A DNA stretch of 64,000 nucleotides from Azospirillum sp051124815 (GTDB taxonomy: Bacteria; Pseudomonadota; Alphaproteobacteria; Azospirillales; Azospirillaceae). Shown here in pieces: positions 42,431 through 50,875 of the stretch; positions within the stretch are counted from its first letter, which is position 1, and each line of letters begins with the position of its first letter. The DNA lies in contig NZ_CP118488.1 of NCBI RefSeq assembly GCF_051124815.1, positions 558,001 to 622,000 on the forward strand, in the 5' to 3' direction. The notes beneath the pieces were generated by a model that made no database searches, was not told where the DNA came from, and saw nothing but the letters and a program-made list of their open reading frames with translations. The position numbers and the translations under genes were made by a program.

Positions 42431-45400
42431 TCACACCCCCGGCGGCACGATCCGCCAGATCGCCGCAGGGTTGCGGTGGGGATCGAGCCAGACATGCTGG
42501 AACTTGCCGATCCAGGTGAAGCGGTGGCCGCTGAACAGGTCCTCCACCTGGACATGGGCGCCGTCGGGCAGCCCCAGTTCCCACAGCGGAATCTCGATGG
42601 TCCCGCCATGGCCGTTGTGGGGGTCGAGGTTCACCGCGATCAGGATCACATTGTCCTTCGCCGCCGTCATCTTGCCATAGAGCAGGATGTTGTCGTCGAA
42701 GGCGTTGTAGAAGCGCAGGTTGGTGAACTGCTGCAGCGCCGGATTCTCGCGACGGATCCGATTGATGGCGGTGACGTAGTCGCGGATGTTGCCGGGCTGG
42801 TCCCAGTCCCAGTGCCGGACTTCGTACTTCTCCGAGTGGTTGTATTCCTCCTTGCCGGGATAGGCTTCCGCCTCGCACAGCAGGTAGGGGCCGTAGAGGC
42901 CGTAGACGCCGGCCAGCGTCGCCGCCAGGACCGCCCGCATCATGTGCGCCGGCCGGCCGCCATGGGTCAGGATCGGCGGCAGGATGTCCGGCGTGTTGGC
43001 GAAGAAGTTAGGCCGCATGTACTCGCGCGATTCACCCTGCGTCAGTTCCGTCAGATACTCGGTCAGCTCCGGCTTGGTTGTGCGCCAGGTGAAGTAGCTG
43101 TAGGACTGGGTGAAGCCGACCTTGGCCAGCCGCTTCATCAGCTTGGGCCGGGTGAAGGCCTCGGCCAGGAACAGGGCGTCGGGGTAGCGGTCCTGCACCT
43201 CGCGGATCATCCATTCCCAGAAGGGGAAGGGCTTGGTGTGCGGGTTGTCGACGCGGAAGATGCGGACCCCCTCCTTGCACCACATCAGCACCACGTCGCG
43301 TAGCGCGTACCACAGGTCCGGGTAGGACTGGCGGTAGAAGCTGACATTGACGATGTCCTGGTACTTCTTCGGCGGATTCTCGGCATAGCGGATGGTGCCG
43401 TCGGGCCGCCAGTAGAACCAGTGCGGATGCTCCTTCACCCAGGGATGGTCGGGGGAGCACTGCACCGCAAAGTCCAGCGCGATCTCGATGCCATGGCGCT
43501 TGGCCTCGCGCACCAGCCGGCGGAAACTGTCGAAGTCGCCGATCATCGGGTCGATGGCGTCGTGCCCTCCCTCCTCCGCGCCGATGGCATAGGGCACGCC
43601 GGGATCGTCGGGACCGGGATTCAGCGTGTTGTTCTTGCCCTTGCGGAAGGCGCGGCCGATCGGGTGGATCGGCGGGAAATACAGCACGTCGAAACCCATG
43701 TCGCGCACCATGGGCAGCAAATTCACCACATCGTCGAAGGTGCCCGGCCGCGACGGATCCGGCGAGGCGGAACGCGGGAAGATCTCGAACCACGCCGAAT
43801 AGGCGCCGGCAGTGCGGTCGACATAGACTTCCAGTTCGCGGACATAACGCGACTTGTACTGCCGCTCGCCATACTGCTTCATGACGCGGCGCGGCTCGTC
43901 CGACAGGGCGTAGTCGATGGCCTCGCGACCGGCCAGCGACTGCATCCGCTCGATCACCGCCTCCAGCGCGGCGCGGCCGTCACCATGGTTCAGGTCCAAC
44001 GCCTGCTCGACGAAGCGGCGGCCCTCCACCAGTTCCAGATCGACGACCATGCCGGCGTCGACCTTCTTCTTGAAGTCGGCGCGCCAGCTCTCCCAAACGT
44101 CGCGCCACGCCTCGATGCTGTAGGTGTAGCGGGCGTTGCGGGTCAGCGGCACGCGGCCGACCCAGCGGTCGTTCTCGTGCAGGCGCATCGGCGCCTCGCT
44201 CCACTCCTCGTCGCCCTCCGCCTTGTACATGACGGAGGCCGCGAGAACGAAGGTGCCGTCGGTGTAGATGTCCGCCCACACCTCCATCACGTCGCCGACC
44301 GCGCGCTTGATGGGGAAGCGGCCGCCGTCCAGTTCCGGATAGACGTTCTCGATGGTCATGCGGCCGGCGGCGATGGAATCCATCCATTCCCGCTCTTCCA
44401 CGTCGTGGAGTTCGACCGGGTGGCTGCGGGCGGCGCGGGCGCGGAAGACGCGCAGTTCCATCGGCCGCAGCATCATCGGCGCGCCGGGTTCCATCGGCAG
44501 CGGCTCCGCCTCCGGCGTCACGTCCTCGAACGCCTCATAGGTGCCGCCGGTGGCGGCCAGGATCGGGCCGACGTCCAGCATGTGCGGCCGGTTCTCGTCC
44601 GGGTTCAACACCAGGATGGCGCAGCCGTCGGGCTGGTCGAGCGCGGCACCGTCCACCTGCCGGATCAATCCCAGCACCGGGCTGTGCGGCGAAGTCACGC
44701 GGCGCTGCGGCCCCTCGACGTTCAGGGCCGGGGTGGCGGCCTTCATGGCGTTGACGGCGCCGATGAAGCCGGTCAGGTCGAGCTTCGGCTGCTCCCAGTC
44801 GGCGGGGCTGGTCCGCACCACGTCCAGTTTGCGGGTGAAGCCGTATTCATAGCCGACCGGCATCAGCACGCCGGTGGAGAAGCTGGCGGCGAACAGATAA
44901 TGCATCTTCAACTGGGCGGCGAGCCGCACCGCGTCCTGGCTGCCGACCTCCGCCGCCAGCCGGTCGGTGTCGTGGCTTTCCGGGAAGGCGATGGACGGCG
45001 CGATCCAGCGGAACTCGTCATACTGGTCCAGCAGCCAGTCGGCCTTGAAGTCCCACCATTTGGCGCTGTTGAACAGGAAATCGAAGCCGGCGCCGCACAG
45101 CTCGCGCACCTGCTCCACCGTGCAGCCCAGCGTCTCGGCGAAGAACTTCACCTCCGGGTTCACGGCGTGGGCGGCGTCGATCAGGCTCTTCCACACCTCC
45201 GCCGGCACCTGATAGGCGGCGTCGCAGCGGAAGCCCTTCACGCCCAGCCCGATATAGTGGCGAAGATAGTCGGACCAGTAGCCGATCAGCCCGGCGCGCG
45301 ACTCCGCCCGGTCATAGTCCAGCGAGGCGAGGTCGCCCCACACCGTGACGTTGGCGGTGTTGTTGGGATCGACGGCGCCAGGACGGTGCAGGTCGCCGTC

Positions 45401-45751
45401 GGGGCCGCGCTTGTACCAGTCGGGATGCTGATCGACCTGCAACGCGTCGCGGGAGGTGTGGTTGATGACGAAGTCCATCATCACCGACTGGCCATGCGCA
45501 CCGGCCTCTCCGATGAAGCGGCGCAGCAGTTCGTCGTCGCTCTCGTGCGAGCCGCCGCGGAGCGCGTCATGCAGCCGATAAGGATCCTTCACCGCATAGA
45601 GGCTGCCGGAGAATCCCGGCTGATGGATCGGGTTCAGGAAGATCCAGTCGAATCCCATCCCCTGGATCCGTGGAAGGTGTCCGGCCCAATCGCGGACCGG
45701 GCCGACCAGGGTCGGAAACAGGTTGTAGATGCGTGGTCCGACGATGCTCAT
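42431..45751 (-). CDS. glgE: GlgE-type maltosyltransferase fused to an N-terminal GH13 domain
   Basis: The 1106-residue protein contains two GH13 barrels. The C-terminal one (about 460-1106) is GlgE (alpha-1,4-glucan:maltose-1-phosphate maltosyltransferase): its N-domain starts near IENVYPELDGGRFPIKR, with nucleophile Asp in IFRVDNPHTKPF and acid Glu in LFLAEAFTRPK. The N-terminal barrel (1 to about 430) keeps all three GH13 acids: Asp in GFRCDAAYQVP, Glu in FFAETLG and Asp in ESHDTDR, so it may be an active alpha-amylase-like enzyme. Usual GlgE proteins are about 650-700 residues. No treS, pep2 or glgB is nearby, so the maltose-1-phosphate source is unknown. Divergent from ppk2. Confidence 0.92.
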   Translation of the reverse strand: MSIVGPRIYNLFPTLVGPVRDWAGHLPRIQGMGFDWIFLNPIHQPGFSGSLYAVKDPYRLHDALRGGSHESDDELLRRFIGEAGAHGQSVMMDFVINHTSRDALQVDQHPDWYKRGPDGDLHRPGAVDPNNTANVTVWGDLASLDYDRAESRAGLIGYWSDYLRHYIGLGVKGFRCDAAYQVPAEVWKSLIDAAHAVNPEVKFFAETLGCTVEQVRELCGAGFDFLFNSAKWWDFKADWLLDQYDEFRWIAPSIAFPESHDTDRLAAEVGSQDAVRLAAQLKMHYLFAASFSTGVLMPVGYEYGFTRKLDVVRTSPADWEQPKLDLTGFIGAVNAMKAATPALNVEGPQRRVTSPHSPVLGLIRQVDGAALDQPDGCAILVLNPDENRPHMLDVGPILAATGGTYEAFEDVTPEAEPLPMEPGAPMMLRPMELRVFRARAARSHPVELHDVEEREWMDSIAAGRMTIENVYPELDGGRFPIKRAVGDVMEVWADIYTDGTFVLAASVMYKAEGDEEWSEAPMRLHENDRWVGRVPLTRNARYTYSIEAWRDVWESWRADFKKKVDAGMVVDLELVEGRRFVEQALDLNHGDGRAALEAVIERMQSLAGREAIDYALSDEPRRVMKQYGERQYKSRYVRELEVYVDRTAGAYSAWFEIFPRSASPDPSRPGTFDDVVNLLPMVRDMGFDVLYFPPIHPIGRAFRKGKNNTLNPGPDDPGVPYAIGAEEGGHDAIDPMIGDFDSFRRLVREAKRHGIEIALDFAVQCSPDHPWVKEHPHWFYWRPDGTIRYAENPPKKYQDIVNVSFYRQSYPDLWYALRDVVLMWCKEGVRIFRVDNPHTKPFPFWEWMIREVQDRYPDALFLAEAFTRPKLMKRLAKVGFTQSYSYFTWRTTKPELTEYLTELTQGESREYMRPNFFANTPDILPPILTHGGRPAHMMRAVLAATLAGVYGLYGPYLLCEAEAYPGKEEYNHSEKYEVRHWDWDQPGNIRDYVTAINRIRRENPALQQFTNLRFYNAFDDNILLYGKMTAAKDNVILIAVNLDPHNGHGGTIEIPLWELGLPDGAHVQVEDLFSGHRFTWIGKFQHVWLDPHRNPAAIWRIVPPGV

Positions 45752-45967
45752 GGAACCCCCTTCCTTGGGCCTGCTTCTCCGTTGACAGCCGCCGGTCCCC
45801 GTTGTGGGATCGACGAAGCGACATCGGTGCAGTTCCCCTTCGGAATGCGCCGATGCCTATACTGCGGCCGACACCTTGCTCCCGCCGGTAACCGGCCGGG
45901 GCGGTGAAGGTTCCGCCTGCCGCATATGGCAACCCGCAACCGATATGACCAGCATAGGATGCACCTA

Positions 45968-46828
45968 ATGGCCGAGAAGTCCGGTAAGGTCCCGAAAATC
46001 CGCCTCGGAAAACTGGACCAGAAGACGGTGCGGATCGATACGGCGGAGGAGTACGACCGCCGACTCGGCAAGCTGCAGAAGGAGCTTCTGCACATCCAGC
46101 AGACCTATTGGCACGAAAGACGCCGCGCCATCGTGGTGTTCGAAGGCTGGGACGCCGCCGGCAAGGGCGGGGCCATTCGTCGCATGACCGAGCCGCTCGA
46201 CCCCCGCGGCTTCCATGTCTGGCCGATCTCCTCCCCGACCGCGGAGGAGCAGGGAAAGCATTACCTGTACCGCTTCTGGACCAAGCTGCCGGCGGCCGGC
46301 ACCTTCGCCATTTTCGACCGGTCCTGGTATGGCCGGGTCATGGTGGAGCGGGTGGAGAAATTCGCCACCAAGGAGCAATGGAAGCGCGCCTATGACGAGA
46401 TCAACGAGTTCGAACGGCTGCTGACCGACGACGGCGTGCGCATCATCAAGCTGTTCCTGCACATCACCCCGGAAGAGCAGCTGGAACGCTTCCGCGAGCG
46501 GATGAAGAACCCCTATAAGCGCTGGAAGCTGACGGAGGAGGACCTGCGCAACCGCGCCCGATGGGACGATTACGTCAAGGCGGCGGAGGCGATGTTCGAC
46601 CGCACCTCCACCCCGCAGGCACCCTGGCACGCGGTGGAGGCGAACTCCAAATGGCATGCCCGCATCAAGGTGTTGGAGATCGTCACCAATGCCCTGAAGG
46701 AGGGCGTGAACATCGCCCCGCCCCCCGTCAACGGCAATGTCGCCCGCATCGCCGCGGAGGTGCTGGGCATCGAGCCCGACCTGTCGGTTTCCGGCGTTTC
46801 CGATGAGGAGCGGAGCGGCCAGGGGTAA
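45968..46828 (+). CDS. ppk2: Polyphosphate kinase 2 family protein
   Basis: A 286-residue cytoplasmic enzyme with the PPK2 Walker A motif FEGWDAAGKGGAIRR, lid-side residues in SSPTAEEQGKHYL, and Walker B region FDRSWYGRVMVERVE. It uses polyphosphate to phosphorylate nucleotides (NDP or NMP, depending on the subclass) or the reverse. I prefer ATG 45968, giving MAEKSGKVPKIRLG; in-frame ATGs at 45926 and 45959 are possible. It is divergent from glgE and convergent with the leuD-like gene, with no terminator visible in the 11-base gap. Confidence 0.93.
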   Translation: MAEKSGKVPKIRLGKLDQKTVRIDTAEEYDRRLGKLQKELLHIQQTYWHERRRAIVVFEGWDAAGKGGAIRRMTEPLDPRGFHVWPISSPTAEEQGKHYLYRFWTKLPAAGTFAIFDRSWYGRVMVERVEKFATKEQWKRAYDEINEFERLLTDDGVRIIKLFLHITPEEQLERFRERMKNPYKRWKLTEEDLRNRARWDDYVKAAEAMFDRTSTPQAPWHAVEANSKWHARIKVLEIVTNALKEGVNIAPPPVNGNVARIAAEVLGIEPDLSVSGVSDEERSGQG

Positions 46829-46839
46829 GGCGCCGCCGT

Positions 46840-47451
46840 TCAGACCACGCCCGGCACCACCCCTGGCACCACCCAGGGCCGCCGCTCGGCGTCGCGCTGG
46901 TCGAAGAGGTCGATGGCGTCCTGGTGGCGCAGGGTCAGCGCGACGTCGTCGAGCCCTTCGATCAGACACTCCTTCTTGAAGGCGTCGATGGCGAAGGGCA
47001 GCGCCCGCCCGTCGGGACCGGTCAGGGTCTGGGCCGGCAAATCCACGGTGACTGCGGCGCCCGGCGCTTCCTGAAGCTGGCGGCGCAGGGTGGCAACCGC
47101 ATCTTCTGGCAGGGTGACGGTCAGCAGACCGTTCTTGGCGGCATTGGCGGCGAAGATGTCGCCGAAGCTGGGGGCGACGACGCAGCGGAAGCCGCCATCC
47201 ACCAGCGCATAGACCGCCCCTTCCCGCGAGGACCCGCAACCGAAATTGCGGTCGGTCACCATCACCGCCGCCCCGGCATAGGCCGGATCGTCCAGCGGGA
47301 AGCCGGGCTTGCGCTCGTCATGGAACAGGAAGTTGCCGTAGCCGGCGCTGCGCGGCTTCTTCAGGAAGCGGGCCGGCAGAAGCTGGTCGGTGTCGATGTT
47401 GGCGATGTCGAGCGGCACCGCCGGTGCGGTCAGCGTGACGAAGGGGTCCAT
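46840..47451 (-). CDS. leuD: LeuD-type hydratase small subunit (probably not leucine-specific)
   Basis: The 203-residue swivel domain belongs to the isopropylmalate isomerase/aconitase family (ANIDTDQLLPARFLKK, NFGCGSSREGAVYALVDGGF). Canonical LeuD has REHAPWAL at the last motif; here it is REGAVYAL, and the tail ends in a short tandem VVPGVVPGVV. It forms one enzyme with the abutting LeuC-type gene (ATG directly follows that stop). As the last gene of a 13-gene catabolic operon it more likely hydrates a substituted maleate or fumarate than works in leucine synthesis. The symbol is given as a family name only. Related enzymes include maleate hydratase and dimethylmaleate hydratase. Confidence 0.8.
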   Translation of the reverse strand: MDPFVTLTAPAVPLDIANIDTDQLLPARFLKKPRSAGYGNFLFHDERKPGFPLDDPAYAGAAVMVTDRNFGCGSSREGAVYALVDGGFRCVVAPSFGDIFAANAAKNGLLTVTLPEDAVATLRRQLQEAPGAAVTVDLPAQTLTGPDGRALPFAIDAFKKECLIEGLDDVALTLRHQDAIDLFDQRDAERRPWVVPGVVPGVV

Positions 47452-48858
47452 TCATACGGCTCCCAGCTTGCGGACGTCAGTAAGCCTGCCGGTAGCGGCG
47501 GCAGCGGCGGCCATCGCCGGGCTCATCAGATGGGTGCGGGCATTCGGCCCCTGGCGGCCGGGGAAGTTGCGGTTGGTGGTGGAGGCGCAGCGCTCCCCCG
47601 CCGGAACGAGGTCGCCGTTGATGCCCACGCACATGGAGCAGCCAGGCTCCCCCCATTCCAGCCCGGCGTCGATGAACACGCGGTCCAGCCCCTCCGCCTC
47701 CGCCTGCCGACGCACCGGAACCGAGCCGGGAACCACCAGCCCCGGCACCACGGCGCGCCGGCCGCGCAACACATTGGCGGCGGCGCGCAGATCCTCCAGC
47801 CGGGCATTGGTGCAGGAACCGATGAAGACGCGGTCGATCGACACATCCTCCAGCGGCATGCCGGGGGCGAGGCCCATGTAGTCCAGCATCTTGCGCATCT
47901 GGCCGGCGCGCACCGGGTCGGCCTCGGCACCGGGATCGGGGATCGCCGCCGTCACCGGAACCGCTGTTTCCGGGCTGGTGCCCCAGGTCACGGCCGGCGC
48001 TATGGCGGCGGCATCCAGCGTCACCTCGCGGTCGAAGACGGCACCGGGATCGCTGGGCAGGGTCCGCCAATGCTCCACCGCCCGGTCGAACAGCGCACCC
48101 TTGGGGGCGAAGTGCCGCCCCTCGATCCACGAGAAGGTGGTGTCGTCAGGGGCGATCATGCCGGCACGGGCACCGGCCTCGATCGACATGTTGCAGACGG
48201 TCAGCCGGCCTTCCATCGACAGGGCGCGGATGGCGCTGCCGGCATATTCGATGACATGGCCGGCGGCCCCGTCGGCGCCGATGGCGGCGATCACCGCCAG
48301 GATCAGGTCCTTGGCCGTCACATGCGGCCCGAGCACGCCGTCCACGGTGACTCGCATGGTCTTCGGCCGGCGCTGCCACAGGGTCTGGGTCGCCAGCACA
48401 TGCGACACCTCGGTGGCGCCGATGCCGAAGGCCAACGCGCCGAAGGCGCCGTGGGTGGAGGTGTGGCTGTCGCCGCAGACGATGGTCAGGCCGGGCAGGG
48501 TCAGGCCCTGTTCCGGCGCCAGCACATGGACGATGCCCTGCGCCGGGTCGTGCAGCCCGAAATGGCGCAGGCCGTGGCGGCCGGCATTCGCCTCCAGCAT
48601 CGTCACCATGTTGGCGATCTCGGGATCGGCAATCGGCCTGGACCGGCTGTGCGACGGCACGTAATGGTCGGCGACGGCGAAGGTCAGCTCCGGCCGCCGC
48701 ACCTTGCGGCCGGCATGGTCGATCATGCCGAAGGCGTGGAAGGAGCCCTCATGCAGGAAATGGCGGTCGATGGCGAGCAGGGCCTGACCGTCCGGCCGGG
48801 TCGCCACGACATGGGCGTCCCAGACCTTCTCGAACAGGCTGCGTGACTGTTGCGTCAT
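47452..48858 (-). CDS. leuC: LeuC-type hydratase large subunit ([4Fe-4S], probably not leucine-specific)
   Basis: The 468-residue large subunit has the cluster-binding cysteines in FIGSCTNARLEDL and GCSMCVGINGD, and the family motifs GDSHTSTHGAFGALAFGIG and TTNRNFPGRQG. Substrate-side residues differ from typical LeuC: HEGSFHAF replaces the usual HEVTSPQAF-like segment, and SCTNA replaces SCTNG. Aconitase-type chemistry (reversible hydration/dehydration) is well supported. The acid acted on is unknown. It overlaps the FAD dehydrogenase gene by ATGA and abuts the small subunit gene. Symbol as a family name only. Confidence 0.85.
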   Translation of the reverse strand: MTQQSRSLFEKVWDAHVVATRPDGQALLAIDRHFLHEGSFHAFGMIDHAGRKVRRPELTFAVADHYVPSHSRSRPIADPEIANMVTMLEANAGRHGLRHFGLHDPAQGIVHVLAPEQGLTLPGLTIVCGDSHTSTHGAFGALAFGIGATEVSHVLATQTLWQRRPKTMRVTVDGVLGPHVTAKDLILAVIAAIGADGAAGHVIEYAGSAIRALSMEGRLTVCNMSIEAGARAGMIAPDDTTFSWIEGRHFAPKGALFDRAVEHWRTLPSDPGAVFDREVTLDAAAIAPAVTWGTSPETAVPVTAAIPDPGAEADPVRAGQMRKMLDYMGLAPGMPLEDVSIDRVFIGSCTNARLEDLRAAANVLRGRRAVVPGLVVPGSVPVRRQAEAEGLDRVFIDAGLEWGEPGCSMCVGINGDLVPAGERCASTTNRNFPGRQGPNARTHLMSPAMAAAAAATGRLTDVRKLGAV

Positions 48859-50264
48859 TGGGTTTTCTCCTTGACGACGGCACCGGCCGCGGCCATCCCG
48901 GCGATGCGGCCCAGCGCCACCGCGGTCAGCAGGCCGTTGCCGGACAGATAGCCGGACGCCTTGGATCCCGATACGCCGCAGGCGGCCCCACCGGCGGCAT
49001 AGAGGTTGGGCAGCGGCGTCCCCGTGGCATCCAAAACGCGCGCGTCATCATCGACGACCAGCCCGCCCTGGGTGTGGAACAGCGCACCGGTGACGCGGAC
49101 GGCCCGGTAAGGCGGAACCAGCGGCGCCGAACCGGCGAAACCGCGGCCGAAGCCGTCGGTTCCACCCTCCCCTTTCAGCCGATCGATGTCGGCGAGAGTC
49201 GCAGTCAGAGCGTCCGCGTCGATCTTCATCAGACGGGCAAGCTCGGCGGGCGTGTCGGCGCTCAGCACCGCCCCCATCGCCTCCGCCTGCCGGAAATCCT
49301 CGAACTGGCGTGCGATGGCGGCGATCCGCTCGTCGAAGACCGTCCAGGCGATGCCGTCCGACTGGCGCAACACGATTGCGGCCTGTTCCGAATAGCCCTG
49401 TGCCTCGTTGGAGAAGCGCCGGCCCTCGGCATTCACCTGCACGCCGCCCTCGGTGATGGTCGCCCAGGTGACGAGAATCCCAGCCGGATGCGCGACGGAG
49501 CCGTGGCCCTGGTGCCCCGACAGATGGCGGGTGGCCGCGCCCAAAGCTTCACCCCACAGCAGCGCGTCGCCCTGGTTGCCGGGATGGCCGAAATAGAGCG
49601 CATCGGCCAGTTCCGGCACATGGCGCTCAACCAGCGCCTTGTTGCCGCCATAGCCGTTGCAGGCGAGAACCAGCGCGCCGCAGCCGACCCGCTCCACACT
49701 GCCGTCGGGCCGGGTGATTTCCACACCTCGCACCACCGGGCCATCGGCATACAGCGCCGTGACATGCGCCTCGCACAGCACGTCGATGCCGGCGGCCTCG
49801 ACGGCCCCACGCAAGCGGTCGATCAGTTCCGCCCCAGACCGGCTGGGCAGACCATGCATCCGCCGGGCGCTGTGGCCGGGATAGCTGAAATTGCCCACCA
49901 CCGAGAAGGGAAGCCCATAGCGGTCGGCCAGCCATTCCAGCGCCGGCCCCACCGCCTGCGCGACGCGGGCGACCTTGGCCGGGTCCGGTTCGCCCTTCGC
50001 CTTGGCGATGATGTCGGCGGCGAAGCGCTCCGGACTGTCCTCGATCCCAGCGTCGCGCTGCCAGCGGGTGCCCGGCGCCGGGATCAGACCGGCCGACAGG
50101 GCGGTGGAGCCCTGAGGCAGCGCGTCGCGTTCCAGCACCAGCACACCGGCTCCCTCTTCATGAGCGGCCAGCGCCGCAATCATGCCGGCCGCTCCGCCGC
50201 CGATCACGACGACGGGGACGGTGAATTCGAACTCCACACCGTCGGCGGGCAGGATGCGGCTCAT
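48855..50264 (-). CDS. FAD-dependent oxidoreductase of the fumarate reductase/ketosteroid dehydrogenase family
   Basis: The 469-residue flavoprotein has an N-terminal dinucleotide-binding motif VVVIGGGAAGMIAALAA, a substrate-cap domain in the middle, and a C-terminal flavin-contact region GGLVVDDDARVLD followed by NLYAAGGAACGVSG. Family members (fumarate reductase flavoprotein, tricarballylate dehydrogenase TcuA, KstD) desaturate or reduce C-C bonds next to carbonyls. Here dehydrogenation of a saturated acid before the LeuCD-type hydratase is a natural inference. It is soluble, without a heme domain. It overlaps leuC and the hydrolase gene by 4 bases each. Confidence 0.85.
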   Translation of the reverse strand: MSRILPADGVEFEFTVPVVVIGGGAAGMIAALAAHEEGAGVLVLERDALPQGSTALSAGLIPAPGTRWQRDAGIEDSPERFAADIIAKAKGEPDPAKVARVAQAVGPALEWLADRYGLPFSVVGNFSYPGHSARRMHGLPSRSGAELIDRLRGAVEAAGIDVLCEAHVTALYADGPVVRGVEITRPDGSVERVGCGALVLACNGYGGNKALVERHVPELADALYFGHPGNQGDALLWGEALGAATRHLSGHQGHGSVAHPAGILVTWATITEGGVQVNAEGRRFSNEAQGYSEQAAIVLRQSDGIAWTVFDERIAAIARQFEDFRQAEAMGAVLSADTPAELARLMKIDADALTATLADIDRLKGEGGTDGFGRGFAGSAPLVPPYRAVRVTGALFHTQGGLVVDDDARVLDATGTPLPNLYAAGGAACGVSGSKASGYLSGNGLLTAVALGRIAGMAAAGAVVKEKTQ

Positions 50265-50875
50265 GAGCTTGCCACCTCCTCCAGCATCGCGGCGACGGTC
50301 GCAACCCGGCAGACCGGGCGCAGGGCGGCGATGGAAACCTCATGCAACTGAGGCGAGAAGGCGGCGGTGCCGTCCTCCAACACGACCGTGTCGAAATCGC
50401 GGACATGGGCATCGCGCACGGTCGAGGCGACGCCGCCATTGGTGACGATGCCGCAGACCAGCAGCCGCTCGACCCCGCATTTCGCCAGCACCCATTCCAG
50501 CCGCGACATGTAGAAGGCGGAATAGGCGACCTTCTCCACCTCCACATCGACCGGCTGGAGCGCGTCCACCGTGCGATGCCCCCAGCCGCCGGGCATGAAA
50601 TCGCCCTTGGTCAGGAAGGGGCGGAGTGCCTTCAGATGCGGTGAGATCATCGGCTCCCCACCGCGTCCGGGCACCAGGGTGAAGTTGGTGGAGATGACCC
50701 AGCCGCCGCGTGAGCGCAGCAGATCGGCCAGCGGCTTCACCCGCTCCGGCAGTGCCAGGATCTCCGGCGCCGTCTGCCCGGCGCGGCCATAGGCTCCCTC
50801 GGGATGCAGGAAGTCGTTCTGCAGGTCGCAGACCAGAAGCGCGGTGCGCTCCATCGGAACCGCAGCGGGGCTCAT
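50261..50875 (-). CDS. Isochorismatase-fold hydrolase lacking the catalytic cysteine
   Basis: The 204-residue protein has the fold's catalytic Asp17 (LLVCDLQNDF) and Lys115 (VEVEKVAYSAF). The motif that normally carries the nucleophilic Cys (TN-x-C-V) reads TNGGVAST, with Gly148 in its place. True isochorismatases of the EntB/PhzD type also lack this Cys and hydrolyse an enol ether; amidases such as carbamoylsarcosine or maleamate hydrolases need it. Therefore simple amidase activity is doubtful. ATG 50875 overlaps the hydantoinase A stop (ATGA). It probably acts on the ring-opened product of HyuAB; the exact reaction is unknown. Confidence 0.85.
   Translation of the reverse strand: MSPAAVPMERTALLVCDLQNDFLHPEGAYGRAGQTAPEILALPERVKPLADLLRSRGGWVISTNFTLVPGRGGEPMISPHLKALRPFLTKGDFMPGGWGHRTVDALQPVDVEVEKVAYSAFYMSRLEWVLAKCGVERLLVCGIVTNGGVASTVRDAHVRDFDTVVLEDGTAAFSPQLHEVSIAALRPVCRVATVAAMLEEVASS

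Noticed and set aside
43421..45907. 828-codon plus-strand frame over glgE
   Set aside because: Antisense shadow; glgE carries all catalytic motifs on the minus strand.
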